DNA from: PVC group bacterium
GTDB lineage: Bacteria > Verrucomicrobiota > Kiritimatiellia > CAIKKV01
Assembly: GCA_945898015.1 (NCBI GenBank)
Contig: CAMDGM010000035.1
Coordinates: 1-35,700, forward strand
Length of the DNA stretch: 35,700 bases
Direction: 5' to 3'
The translations under genes and the position numbers were made by a program. Below are positions 8,061 through 17,689 of this stretch, in pieces. Position 1 is the first letter of the stretch, and each line of letters starts with the position of its first letter. Under the pieces are notes generated by a model that was not told the DNA's origin, ran no database searches, and saw nothing but the letters and a program-made list of their open reading frames with translations.

Positions 8061-8083
8061 TTGCCCTGCAGAATCAAGGGCAA
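8061..8083 (-). promoter_or_regulatory. Hairpin in the glyQS leader
   Basis: A perfect 7-bp stem, TTGCCCT with AGGGCAA, encloses a 9-nt loop, 22-44 nt upstream of the glyQS start. It could affect leader folding or be a protein-binding site. It is not a T-box: no specifier loop or antiterminator is recognisable. Confidence 0.3.
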
Positions 8084-8264
8084 AAGCCAAATTTTGGAGG
8101 TCGGCGGGCGCCTCTGCGATTAGTAAGGAAGGGTCAGCCGCTACACCGGCCGTTCTTCTCTTCTGGAGGGGCGAGCGCTGCGAGCCCGCAAAGTGGGTGG
8201 CGTGCGGATTGCCATTGTGGCTTGCGGCGTTTCGGGCGTTCCCTGCCGGCTGCTTTTGCGCGCT

Positions 8265-8323
8265 AAGGGCTTCAGGCTGGATGCGTCGGGCCACGTGGCC
8301 ACGCCGCATCGCCTTCAGCCCTT
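8265..8323. repeat. Imperfect palindrome centred on GGCCACGTGGCC
   Basis: Outer arms AAGGGCTTCAGG... and ...CCTTCAGCCCTT pair with two short mismatched zones. The centre, 8289-8300, is a perfect 12-bp palindrome. Its shape resembles extragenic palindromic repeats, but no second copy is seen in this window. Confidence 0.55.
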
Positions 8324-8384
8324 ATCCTCGCAAAATCACCTCGTCATGGTCCGCCTGATCGAAACGCCGCAAGCCCAAGCTCCT

Positions 8385-8425
8385 CGCGCGCCCGGCTCGC
8401 TATCGCTCGCTTTGGGCGGCGCGCG
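8385..8425. terminator. GC-rich hairpin downstream of the giant gene
   Basis: CGCGCGCC (8385-8392) pairs perfectly with GGCGCGCG (8418-8425) around a 25-nt loop. It lies about 120 bp past the stop of the minus-strand giant gene. No T-run follows, so a terminator role is tentative. Confidence 0.3.
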
Positions 8426-8542
8426 ATCACGGTTCCCTCAGAACAGGCCCGCCTGATAGGGCTGTGGATACGGGTGGGCTGATGGACGCCCGAACACTTA
8501 CTAATCGCAGATGCGCCCGGAGTTCGGCGGATCCTCGTCCGC

Positions 8543-11500
8543 TTATGGAGCGAAGTCGATCCGGTAGTAGCTGGGCGACGACGGTGCGGTGTCGATATAG
8601 GTGTTGGTCGGAGGTGTGGCGGCGATCCCGGTCGCGATCACGACGAAGCCTCCGCTCGGTTGATGAGAGCGCAGAACCTTGTACGTGGCGTTGGGTTTGC
8701 TGTTCCACTGGAGTTGGATACCTCCCGGACAAAGATCAATGGTCACGCGGATCACATACGTCTTGTAGGTGACATTCTCCTGATTGTTGCCATCGCTCTT
8801 CTCGACGGTGGAGTTGTTCGCGTCCACGAATGCCCGGAATAGATGCGTGCCCGCATTTGTGGTGCTGGTCAGGCCGGAGAACAGGAACGTCCTGGATTCG
8901 TTCACAGCCAGAGTTCCCACCGTCTTCTCGGCATCGCCCGGCTCGCCCGCCACGGCCAGGGCGCCATGGCTGGCCCAGACACGGAGCAGTCCGCCGTTAC
9001 CCGCACTGTCGCCCTTGTTCAATACCGTGACGCGCGCGTCGAAAAGTCGCTCGGTTACATTCGGCACAGGGTCAAGCGAGGCTGACGTGATGACGAAGTC
9101 TGGCTTCTGGGCGCTGGAACTGCCGATGGTGTAGGTCCAGGTCTTTTGGTTGTTCCCCTCGCTTTTTTCTACCGTGCCATCGCCGCCATCCGCGAACGCC
9201 CGGATGTTATGCGTTCCGGCGGTTGCAGGAGCGGCTAATCCCGCGATGGTCAGGGTGCGGCTTTCGCCCGCACTGAGAACGCCTATCGCCTGGGTTGAAT
9301 CGGCCATTTCCGTTGGCAGAGCCGTGGCTGTTTTCGAGACCCAGAGTTTCAACAGACCGGCATCGCCGGCTATGTCCCCTTGATTTTTCACCGTTACCGC
9401 AGCAGAGAAAAGTGCGCCTGTTGTGGTCGGCGCCGGAGTCGGGATGATGCTCAGAACCGCAAAGTCCGCCTTGCGCCAGTCGGCCGACGTAAAGGTGGCG
9501 CTGATCGTATGATCCGCCGTCACGGCGGTGAATGTGCGCGCGGTGACGGGGCCCACGGACAGGCCGTCGACAAGGACGTCGAGTACGGCATAGCCCTGGT
9601 TGGGAACGATCTGGAAGGTTTGGCTCGCGCCGTGGACGACGGCCACATTTCCGGCGGGGGTGATGCCGCCGTTGGAGCCGGCTTGGGCGTTGAGCGTGTG
9701 CAGCGTCACGACGGAGTATTCATAGGCGCCCATATCGACCGTGCCGGCCGCGATGCGGTCATGTCCATCCAAGTCGACCGCGCCTGTCATCCAGGCCGCG
9801 TTCAGGCCTGTATTGAGACAGGGCGAAGTCGCTTGCAGGCGGAAGTCGTCCGCCGCTGCATTCACGAATTGCGGGGCGCTGGCGATGTTCCCCGAACCCG
9901 GCAGCGAACCGGCGACGCTTGTGCAGGTGTTGCTATAGACGTAGCCGCTGCCGTCCACTGTGCAGTCGGTTCCGTTGTTGAAATAGACGACGCTATTGAC
10001 GACGGTGCCCCGGTTGCGCGTCCGGACGCCGGCTCCATCGGGCGCCGTGTTCGAGATGACCGTACAGTTTTCAATGAGCCCAGCTTCCCAGACGTTCAGT
10101 CCGCCGCCCAGCCCCAGGGAGCGGTTGTTGATCATCAGGCAGCCGCGGACGGTTCCGCCGTTGAGTATGCGCACGCCGCCGCCGTAGCCCGAGGAGCCGT
10201 TGTCCGATGCGAGGTTGTCGCGGACAATACAGTTTTCGACCAGCCCGCCGTTATCCAGAGCCGCGCCGCCGCCGTCCCGCGCCTGGTTGTCGCGAAGAAT
10301 GCAGTTCTTCACCGTGCCGCCGGTGTTGATGTTAACGCCGCCGCCGAACCCGCCCGGGTTGTACCCGTTTTTGACGGTGAAGCCGTCGAGCACGGCGTTG
10401 GCATGATCTATGAAGACGCAACGCGTGGCATGGCTCCCGTCGATCGTGGTGACCGCCGCGCCGTTGACGCTTCGGACCGTCACGCCGTTTGTGATGGTGA
10501 TGTTGCAGGCGAGCGTGTAAACGCCGTTGCTGACAAGCACGTGTTCTCCACTTCCCGCGATGTCCACGGCGGCCTGGATCGTCGAGGCGGCGATGGCCCA
10601 GGTGGTGTACGGCGCTTGTGCGCCGGGATTTCCGAGCGCGACATAGCGATCGCCCGTGGTAGGCGGGAGAGGTGAATTTTGTGTAAATCGGGCTGTGTAA
10701 CCCGCCCCGCCCGAGGGTACCGTGATGGTGCGCGGGTTGTTTGTGTTTCCGTCATTCCAGCCGGTGAAAGTCCAGTTCGTATTGGCCGTCGCGGAGAGGG
10801 GCGTCTGACTCCCGACCGTGAAGGTGCCGCCGCCCGAGGCAGATCCGCCGGCCGCCGGGTCCGCCTGTACGGTGATGGCCGCGGTCGACACGGGCACGGT
10901 CGTGATCGAATAGGTGCGCGTGAGTTGGTTGTTCCCTTCACTTTGCTCCACGGCGGAGTCGTCTGCATCCATGAAAGCGCGGAGGTGGTGCGTCCCGGTC
11001 GCCGTCGGCGCGGTCAAGGTGGTGACAAGTATGTTTGTGGACTGGCCGGAAGACAGAACGCCGATGGGAATTTCCGCCTGGCCCGGCTCGCCCGGAAGGG
11101 CCGCGTCAAGTTTCGAGACCCAGACCCGCAGAATACCGGCATTTCCCGCCCCCGGTCCCGAGTTCCTCACATTCACCGTCGCGGTAATGGTTCCGCCCGC
11201 GGTCGGAGCCGCTGGATCGAGCGTGATCGAACTGACCAGGAAATCGGGTTTTTCGCCGGAGGATCCGCCTTCGATGAAGAAGGTGAGCTTTTTCTGGTTG
11301 TTCCCTTCGCTCGTCTCCGGCGTGATGTTGAAGTTGTCGATGTAAGCCCGGAATTTATAAATGCCCGCAGCGGAAGGCACCGTGAAGCCGGTCACGGTAA
11401 CGACGCGAGTCTCCCCGGGCGCCAGGATGCCGATCGCCACGTTTTTGTCCCCGCTTTCGCCCGGCGACGCAAACACCGGATGATGAACCCAGACCGTCAT

Positions 11501-14500
11501 GTTGCCGGCATTGCCGCTCTTATCGCCCTGGTTCACCACCGTGATTTCGGCGGCGAAGGCACCTCCCGGCGTCAGCGCGGAAGGAATAAACGTGACCTGC
11601 GTAACCGCGAAGTCCGGCATCCCGTAGGAGGGCTCCGGCGGCAAGGCGACGGACTGCGCAATCGCCGACGCGATGTCGTCTTCGCCGGTTAAGCCGTTGT
11701 TTGGCGTGGAGTCGGGGTCGAGTGTCGAGCACGAGGCGACCTCTGCCCAATTCGTCAGAGGGCCGTTAGTCGTGCAGTCGACCGCGATCCGGAGCGTCGC
11801 CGAGGCGCCGGCGGCGAGGTCGCCGACGGACCACAACCCCGGGGGCATCGTGAAGACGCCCTGAGAGGTTTGCGCATCGACAAGAGAGAAGGAGGGGGCA
11901 AGCGCATCGCCGACCACCAGATCTTCGGCCAGATCGGGCCCGTCATTGCGGACGGTAATCGAGAAGAGCGCGTCCGCGTCGACCGACTTGCGCGAGAACC
12001 AGGCTTCAATCGTGAAATTGGAGCTGTTCAGGCGGATCGAATCGTTGTCCGGGATCGTGATCTTGTCGGTGGTTCCGTTGAACGCGTAGGCTCCGTCGGT
12101 AATGCCATAGGTAGACGGCGCGGCGCCGGTTATCGTGCCGTCGTTGCCGTTTGTTGTGGAGTCGAGTAACGGTCCCGAGTTTTCCTCGAAATGCTGGACC
12201 ATCATGAATCCGTCATCCCAGACGGCCGTCGGAGCGAAGGCCGGGGCGGGTGGGGTGGGATTGCCGTAGTGAAGGTAGAACGACGTGGGCGAGCCGGCTG
12301 CTAGCAGAGGCAGCTTCACCCAGGCGACGAGCCGGCCCGAAGCCTTCCGGAACAACTCGATTTCGTGCGGCAGCACTGTGCCGTCCGTCAACGTGAAGGT
12401 CAAGTCCGACCCGTCGATAGTCGCGACGTCGGAGAGTAGAAAATTCTCGTTCAGGCTGACGAGCACGGGGAAGTTGGTCAGATCGGCAGTCACGAGGGAG
12501 CCGTTGACGGTCAGGGTTCGCTTGTGCGCATAGCCCGGCAGGATGCCCGGCAATTCGGAGCCGAGGGTCACAAAGGCGGCCGGGTTCTTCTGCTGGGTTA
12601 CGGTCGCCTGCAGCCAGGCGTCGCTACGCGCACCCCGGGAGAGGCGTACCTCGTCCATCAGGCCGCCGAAGAAGGAACTGTTGCCGAGGTAGGCGCCGAG
12701 CACCAGCGGGGCCGTTGAGGGATCCTGCGTGCCGGAGGACGTCTTGGTGGCGACCACGACACCGTCCACGAGTATATCCATGGTGTGGGGTCCCCAGGCA
12801 GTGGGTCCGCGCGTGAAGCGGCCGGCGACATGATGCCAGCTCTTGTCGATTTGGACGCCGCTCTTGAGGTTGCCCGTTCCCCAGACGTCGAAGCTGGGCT
12901 CGTCGTATTCCAGCCGCATCCAGTAATCACCGTCCACGAACTGCTCGCCCTTGCTGATGGGGATGCACCATTTCCCGGGATAGTCGAAGATCGGAAGCGC
13001 CGTTTTTGTCAGCGAAACATCGGCACGCTTCCGGATGATTCCCAGATCCCAGCTCAGATCGTTCTCGCCCCAGGCAAGACCTGTGACTTCCGTACGTCCG
13101 GTAAGCGGGTCGGCGTCGCTGTCAGTCGGATCGCTCGAACCCGTTGGCCCTTTGACGGTCGGTTTGTAGTCATGAGGGATCGTGGAAAGGTCGAAGGCGA
13201 CCTGATAATCCCCGGCCACCAGGCTTCTGAAGAGGTAGTGGCCGGTTCCGTCGGTGACCTGTTCCGCCACGAGTGTGGCGCCGGAATAGAGCATGACGCG
13301 AATGCCTGGCACGCCGGGTTCGCCGGCATCCTGCACGCTGTTGTAATTGTTGTCATACCAGACGAAATCGCCGATCGATGCCGGAAGGACGATGCCGGCA
13401 TCCCAGGTCAGGTCGTTTTCGCCCGGCACGAGAGTCGTGGTGATAGTCCGCCCGGTTGTCGTATCGGCATCGCTGTCTTTCGCGTCGTCGCTATCCGCAT
13501 CCTGCGGACTGAAGATATGGTGCGGCGGCAGGGAGAAGCCGACCGAATAATCGCCCGGAACAAGGCCCGTGAACCCATAATATCCGGTGGCATCGGTGTT
13601 GGTGGTGGCCACCACCTGATCCAAACCGTTGAAGAGGGTGACCAGAACGCTGACGACACCCGTTTCGCCCGCATCCTGAATGCCGTTCAGATTGACGTCG
13701 TTCCAGACATAATTGCCGATGGAGGCCGGCAGCCACAGTCCCGCATCCCACGTCATGTCATGCTCGCCCACGCCCAGGGAGGTCGTGGCGGTCTGCCCCG
13801 TGCTACGATCGGCATCGCTATCCTTGGCGTTGTTTCCGCCCTGGTCCGCGGGGCTGAAGACGTAGCCGGGGGGCGGAGTGAAGCCGACCGAATAATCGCC
13901 CGGGAAAAGGTGGGTAAACGTGTAGAACCCGGCCGTGTCGGTGTTGGTTGTCGCCACGGCCGTGCCGGCGGCGTCATAGAGGGTGACGACGACGTCGGTA
14001 ATACCCGTCTCGCCAGCATCCTGGATGCCATTGCGATTGACATCATACCAGGCATAGTCGCCAATGGAGGCCAGATTCCAGAGGCCCAGATCCCAGGTGA
14101 TGTCATTTTCGCCTGACACAAGCTGGGTCGGCAGGGTGCGGCCCGTGAGGGGATCCGCGTCGCTGTCCTTGGCGTCATTCGAGCCCTGGTCCAAGGGGCT
14201 GATGACGTAGTCGTCCGGAGGCGTAAAGCCGAGCGAATACTCGCCGGGCATAAGGCCGACGAAGTGGTATTGGCCGTTGGAGGCTGTCGTGTTTGTCGCA
14301 ATCGGAGAGCCGGTGGCATCATGCAGAACCACCTTCACGCCCCCGATGCCGGCCTCGCCGCTATCCTGGATGCCGTTGCGATTGACGTCGTACCAGACGA
14401 AGTCGCCGATGGAGGCGTAAACCTCGACAATCGCCGGGTCGTCGTCACGAACCGGCGGCGCGCCCGGGATTTCGTGTCCCGAGCTGTCGGCGGGATGACC

Positions 14501-17500
14501 CACCACTTGCGCGACGTTGGTGACCCCGGCATGCAAGGCGGAGGATGTTTTTGTCAGGGTTGCGCTCGCGCCGGGCGCTAACGGTCCGGCAATCTCGCCG
14601 ATCAGTCCGAGCTTGTCGTCTGTCACGTCCAACCGCACGAGTGCAAGTTCGCCGGTATTTGTCACGCGGTACGTGTAGGTGACTAGTGAGCCGGGGAGAA
14701 TCCACTGAACCCCGCCATCGGGAGCGGTGCCCGCGGTTTTCACGATCAACACGCCGGTGGGCGGCAGGAACAGCCCCAGGTCCCAGGTGCGATCCGTTTC
14801 CGCATCGTCAAGCCAGGTGATCGGGGTAAGGCCGGACAGGGCGTCGACATCGGAATCCTTGGCATCGTCCGTTCCGGCATCCTTCGGGCTCACCCCATAA
14901 CCGGACGGAATTTCGAAGACCGCGTAATAGTTCCCGCGATCAAGGTTGGGGAACAGGTAATAGCCGGACTGGCCGTTGAAGTCATCGGCCGTGATGGTGA
15001 AGCCGATGTATTTGTCCTGATTGGTGTCGATGAGGCCGTCCGGAAATCCGCTCGGTCCGCTGTCTTCGTAAAGACGGACGCGAATGCCGTTGACGCCCGG
15101 CTCGCCCGCATCCTGGATGCCGTCCTTGTTAAGGTCGAGCCACACCTGGTCTCCGTAAATCGCATTGGTGTCGGGTTGGACCGCGATGCCGACCTTGATC
15201 GGCTCCGACGCCAGCAGGTTGGCTCCGCTATCGGTGCGCGTGCCGTAATAACCGAAGGAGTTCCAGGCAATGCGTCCGTCCGTCGGCGTTTCGACCGGCG
15301 CGCGCATGGGCCACGTCAACTCGTACGAGGCGCCGGGCTGGATCACGATGCCGGAGAAAACGAACTTCAGCGAGCGTGCTTCGATCAACGTCGCCGGTGG
15401 CGTGGCGTTCCAGTTGGCGGGATCGGATCCTGGAGGACCGGAGGGATCAAAGTCGAGACGCGTTGGATCCTGTTCGCGGCTGTAGTAAACGGTGACGCCC
15501 GGCGGGGCGACGACGGGGCCCGCCAGGGACGTTTTCCATTCCGTATGGCGTTGCGACAGGTCGATGACACCGGTGTCGTCGAGCGTCGGCAGGATATCGA
15601 GAACGGTGGCGTTGGTGATCGGCACATTGCCCGTGTTCATCACGATCAGCCGGTAATCCGCCAGTCCTCCGGGCACGGTGAATCCGTTCGTGGGATACTT
15701 GTTCCATTGATCGTCCAGTTGGCCTTTGACCCACTTGACGGAGTCCATGGAGGCCCGGGCGAAAACGGTGATCGAGGCGCGCTTGAAATAAATCGTTTCC
15801 GAGGTGTTCCCGTCGTTATCGAGGTCATGTGTGTCCGTGGAACTCGACACATTTGACACATCGAGGTTTGTATTGCCCCACTGTGCAAGGGTCAGGTCGT
15901 TGTTGATGCCGCCGTAGATTGTGCCGGCCGGCACCTGCGCCTGGAAACGCATTTCGATATAGCTGTTGATCGGCAGGTTATACGCGGCGGCGCCATCCCA
16001 TTTCCAGCGCAACAGCGTCTGGCTGCCGGTGAAGTTGGCGATCATTTCAAAGACCGGGTCGGGCGCGCCGGCGGGTTTGCTGAGAACGGTCCAACTGCCA
16101 GGTACATAGACCAGTTTCGAGTCCAACAGATCGGCTAGAACGGGGTTTTCCAAAGGCTGGGCAGCTTCGGAACGGTTGGTGAGCCGGATCGTGAAGGTCG
16201 TCAGCGAGCCGTCATTGACGGTCGAGGGCGAAGCCGATTTTGCCAGTTCGGCTACCGGCCGCGGGGTCTTGACCGTGATCGTGGCCGGATCGGTCTTGAT
16301 CTTCGACCCCGTGAAATCGGTGTAGGCGAGAACACCGATGTTGGTGATCGTCAAGCCGGCCACGACAGGTTGGTCGCTCCAATCGTTGGTGAGAATGGTG
16401 GATCTGAATTGAAGATTGTTGATGCTGTAACCAACGGGGAGCGTGCCGAATTCCCACTTGATGGCGTTCACGTGCTCGCCGGGCGCCAGCCCGAGCGAAG
16501 AAACCGGCACCGTTACCAGCGCCGTGCCTGCAAAGGGGCTGCCGGGTGCGGCGGTCCAACTGGCGTTTAGGGTGGTCTGGTAGAACAGGCCGATCGGGTC
16601 GTTCAACCCGGAGGGGGTCCCGGAAGGCAGGCCGCTGTTGATCGACGTGACCTCAACCTGCTGTGGAATAGCGTCGGTCACCACCACGTTGGATAGCGGC
16701 ACGTTGCCGGTGTTTTGGAGTAGAAACGTCCATGTTTTCGAGGCTGTTTTCCCCTCATACACATAACTGGCGTTGACATCCTTCGCAAAAGAGGAGTTGG
16801 CCAGCGGAGCCACGATCGTGTTCACGGTTTTTGCCGTCAGGGTGATGGGCGCGCTGCCCAGTGGCGTCAAGGTCACGTTCAGGTTGTTCGTCACCGAAGC
16901 CCCCAGCGTGAAAGCCGATGAGGGGAACAGCAATGTCAAGGTCCGGGTAAACGACGAACCCGCGTTCAACGTCGGGGTCGTCCAAGTGACGGTGTGGGAT
17001 AATGAGTCGTAAGCGCCTCCACCGCTAGCGGAGACGAAGACGGCGGCAGGTGGAAGCAGGTCGGTCATGGTTACGGCCGTGGCGTTCAAGGCGCCTGCGG
17101 TTTGATTGTTATTGGCCGAAATCTGGTAGGTTACGTTTTGGTCGAGAGGGACACTGTTTCCGACGAGGCTCTTGCCGGCGGTCGCGCGATTTGTGGCCGT
17201 GGCGGTGATCGTCACCGGCGGAGAGGTGAAAGACGGCGCATTGGTCGCGGCCAAAGTGGCCGTGTTGGTGGCCACGGTTCCCGGCGGCGTGGAGCCTGGA
17301 GTGAAACGGACGTTGACGTCGATTTCGCCGGTGCTTCCGGCTGGAAGCGGATCGATGAAAAAGATCTTTAACTCCCGGGTCCCCGCGTTGTAGGTATACG
17401 ACGCCATATGCACCGTACCCACCAAGGACTGGAATTCAATGCCAGGGGGAAGGATATCGGTCAGGGTTGTGCTGTAAAAATCCGTCGTCGTGCTCGCGGC

Positions 17501-17662
17501 GCGGTATTGCAGTTTGTAGGTGAACGTCTGGCCGGACTGGACCGAAGTCAGTCCGTTTGCGATCGTTTTCGTGACCTCCAAGCCGGCCATGGCTGCCGAG
17601 GTCAAGCCGATCAGAGTCAGGACAAAAAGCTTCTTAAGAAAACGGAACCTGTCTTTTTTCAT
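8543..17662 (-). CDS. Giant secreted modular surface protein (3039 aa; DUF11, SdrD-B, LamG/DUF2341, CARDB, beta-helix)
   Basis: A GAGGAGA ribosome site lies 5 nt before the ATG. Residues 1-26 are a Sec signal peptide (cut after SAAMA). Approximate order: DUF11-like adhesion repeats (27-830), SdrD-B-type Ig domain (832-964), DUF11 (966-1085), four SdrD-B domains spaced exactly 115 residues apart (1082-1540), a DUF11 (1547-2000) split by an inserted half-LamG, DUF2341, half-LamG cassette (1555-1898), two CARDB domains (2012-2250), an InlB-like repeat (2262-2327), a Gly/Asn-rich parallel beta-helix (2337-2649), another such repeat (2650-2725), two more CARDB (2727-2965) and an Ig/Fn3-like C-terminus. 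The SdrD-B copies carry Ca-binding-like D-x-N-x-D-x-xQD motifs. No LPXTG or PEP-CTERM tail is seen, so the anchor or secretion route is unknown. It probably acts as an adhesin or matrix protein. It follows the HTH-REC regulator by 27 bp, in one operon. Confidence 0.88.
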   Translation of the reverse strand: MKKDRFRFLKKLFVLTLIGLTSAAMAGLEVTKTIANGLTSVQSGQTFTYKLQYRAASTTTDFYSTTLTDILPPGIEFQSLVGTVHMASYTYNAGTRELKIFFIDPLPAGSTGEIDVNVRFTPGSTPPGTVATNTATLAATNAPSFTSPPVTITATATNRATAGKSLVGNSVPLDQNVTYQISANNNQTAGALNATAVTMTDLLPPAAVFVSASGGGAYDSLSHTVTWTTPTLNAGSSFTRTLTLLFPSSAFTLGASVTNNLNVTLTPLGSAPITLTAKTVNTIVAPLANSSFAKDVNASYVYEGKTASKTWTFLLQNTGNVPLSNVVVTDAIPQQVEVTSINSGLPSGTPSGLNDPIGLFYQTTLNASWTAAPGSPFAGTALVTVPVSSLGLAPGEHVNAIKWEFGTLPVGYSINNLQFRSTILTNDWSDQPVVAGLTITNIGVLAYTDFTGSKIKTDPATITVKTPRPVAELAKSASPSTVNDGSLTTFTIRLTNRSEAAQPLENPVLADLLDSKLVYVPGSWTVLSKPAGAPDPVFEMIANFTGSQTLLRWKWDGAAAYNLPINSYIEMRFQAQVPAGTIYGGINNDLTLAQWGNTNLDVSNVSSSTDTHDLDNDGNTSETIYFKRASITVFARASMDSVKWVKGQLDDQWNKYPTNGFTVPGGLADYRLIVMNTGNVPITNATVLDILPTLDDTGVIDLSQRHTEWKTSLAGPVVAPPGVTVYYSREQDPTRLDFDPSGPPGSDPANWNATPPATLIEARSLKFVFSGIVIQPGASYELTWPMRAPVETPTDGRIAWNSFGYYGTRTDSGANLLASEPIKVGIAVQPDTNAIYGDQVWLDLNKDGIQDAGEPGVNGIRVRLYEDSGPSGFPDGLIDTNQDKYIGFTITADDFNGQSGYYLFPNLDRGNYYAVFEIPSGYGVSPKDAGTDDAKDSDVDALSGLTPITWLDDAETDRTWDLGLFLPPTGVLIVKTAGTAPDGGVQWILPGSLVTYTYRVTNTGELALVRLDVTDDKLGLIGEIAGPLAPGASATLTKTSSALHAGVTNVAQVVGHPADSSGHEIPGAPPVRDDDPAIVEVYASIGDFVWYDVNRNGIQDSGEAGIGGVKVVLHDATGSPIATNTTASNGQYHFVGLMPGEYSLGFTPPDDYVISPLDQGSNDAKDSDADPLTGRTLPTQLVSGENDITWDLGLWNLASIGDYAWYDVNRNGIQDAGETGITDVVVTLYDAAGTAVATTNTDTAGFYTFTHLFPGDYSVGFTPPPGYVFSPADQGGNNAKDSDADRSTGQTATTSLGVGEHDMTWDAGLWLPASIGNYVWNDVNLNGIQDAGETGVVSVLVTLFNGLDQVVATTNTDATGYYGFTGLVPGDYSVGFSLPPHHIFSPQDADSDDAKDSDADTTTGRTITTTLVPGENDLTWDAGIVLPASIGDFVWYDNNYNSVQDAGEPGVPGIRVMLYSGATLVAEQVTDGTGHYLFRSLVAGDYQVAFDLSTIPHDYKPTVKGPTGSSDPTDSDADPLTGRTEVTGLAWGENDLSWDLGIIRKRADVSLTKTALPIFDYPGKWCIPISKGEQFVDGDYWMRLEYDEPSFDVWGTGNLKSGVQIDKSWHHVAGRFTRGPTAWGPHTMDILVDGVVVATKTSSGTQDPSTAPLVLGAYLGNSSFFGGLMDEVRLSRGARSDAWLQATVTQQKNPAAFVTLGSELPGILPGYAHKRTLTVNGSLVTADLTNFPVLVSLNENFLLSDVATIDGSDLTFTLTDGTVLPHEIELFRKASGRLVAWVKLPLLAAGSPTSFYLHYGNPTPPAPAFAPTAVWDDGFMMVQHFEENSGPLLDSTTNGNDGTITGAAPSTYGITDGAYAFNGTTDKITIPDNDSIRLNSSNFTIEAWFSRKSVDADALFSITVRNDGPDLAEDLVVGDALAPSFSLVDAQTSQGVFTMPPGLWSVGDLAAGASATLRIAVDCTTNGPLTNWAEVASCSTLDPDSTPNNGLTGEDDIASAIAQSVALPPEPSYGMPDFAVTQVTFIPSALTPGGAFAAEITVVNQGDKSGNAGNMTVWVHHPVFASPGESGDKNVAIGILAPGETRVVTVTGFTVPSAAGIYKFRAYIDNFNITPETSEGNNQKKLTFFIEGGSSGEKPDFLVSSITLDPAAPTAGGTITATVNVRNSGPGAGNAGILRVWVSKLDAALPGEPGQAEIPIGVLSSGQSTNILVTTLTAPTATGTHHLRAFMDADDSAVEQSEGNNQLTRTYSITTVPVSTAAITVQADPAAGGSASGGGTFTVGSQTPLSATANTNWTFTGWNDGNTNNPRTITVPSGGAGYTARFTQNSPLPPTTGDRYVALGNPGAQAPYTTWAIAASTIQAAVDIAGSGEHVLVSNGVYTLACNITITNGVTVRSVNGAAVTTIDGSHATRCVFIDHANAVLDGFTVKNGYNPGGFGGGVNINTGGTVKNCILRDNQARDGGGAALDNGGLVENCIVRDNLASDNGSSGYGGGVRILNGGTVRGCLMINNRSLGLGGGLNVWEAGLIENCTVISNTAPDGAGVRTRNRGTVVNSVVYFNNGTDCTVDGSGYVYSNTCTSVAGSLPGSGNIASAPQFVNAAADDFRLQATSPCLNTGLNAAWMTGAVDLDGHDRIAAGTVDMGAYEYSVVTLHTLNAQAGSNGGITPAGNVAVVHGASQTFQIVPNQGYAVLDVLVDGLSVGPVTARTFTAVTADHTISATFTSADWRKADFAVLSIIPTPAPTTTGALFSAAVTVKNQGDIAGDAGLLKLWVSKTATALPTEMADSTQAIGVLSAGESRTLTIAGLAAPATAGTHNIRAFADGGDGTVEKSEGNNQKTWTYTIGSSSAQKPDFVITSASLDPVPNVTERLFDARVTVLNKGDSAGNGGLLRVWASHGALAVAGEPGDAEKTVGTLAVNESRTFLFSGLTSTTNAGTHLFRAFVDANNSTVEKSDGNNQENVTYKTYVIRVTIDLCPGGIQLQWNSKPNATYKVLRSHQPSGGFVVIATGIAATPPTNTYIDTAPSSPSYYRIDFAP
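11967..13000 (-). repeat. Permuted LamG-DUF2341 cassette flanked by 5-bp AGCGC repeats
   Basis: AGCGC occurs at 11967-11971 and 12996-13000, 1029 bp (343 codons) apart. On the coding strand the segment starts with the second half of a LamG domain, continues through DUF2341 (start about 12535) and ends with the first half of a LamG. Joining its two ends would give one continuous LamG. The flanks are the start (ADVSLTKT) and the remainder (LFSITVRNDGPD) of one DUF11 domain. Confidence 0.6.
13036..14417 (-). repeat. Four tandem SdrD-B coding repeats, 345-bp period
   Basis: Each unit starts with a SIGD/SIGN(F/Y)xW motif. Matching landmarks on the plus strand end at 14416, 14071, 13726 and 13381, exactly 345 bp apart. 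Each unit has DxNxNGIQDAGE-type and YxFxxLxPGxYxV motifs and ends in a WD(L/A)G motif. Similar repeats can recombine and change copy number. Confidence 0.85.
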
Positions 17663-17689
17663 AGTCGTCTCCTCGATTAGTCGTCTAAC

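Larger units (their letters stand above)
8040..8542. other. Gene-free stretch between glyQS and the giant gene
   Basis: About 500 bp with no convincing gene on either strand. It holds the glyQS leader hairpin, an imperfect 59-bp hairpin (8265-8323) and a hairpin with 8-bp arms (8385-8392 with 8418-8425). The sequence CCGCCTGAT occurs twice (near 8351 and 8448). The glyQS promoter must lie here, but I see no good consensus. One or both palindromes may end transcription of the giant gene. Confidence 0.5.

Noticed and set aside
8040..8309. 90-codon N-terminal extension of glycyl-tRNA synthetase
   Set aside because: The extension does not resemble the family; synthetase sequence begins at MTTPDKKLS (8039).
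9380..10675. 431-codon open frame antisense to the giant gene
   Set aside because: GC-rich antisense shadow of the beta-helix and repeat region.
12785..14116. 443-codon plus-strand open frame with repeats
   Set aside because: Its repeats only mirror the SdrD-B repeats on the other strand.
13036..14417. CRISPR-like regular repeats
   Set aside because: The 345-bp units are protein-coding SdrD-B domains; no short repeats with unique spacers exist in the window.
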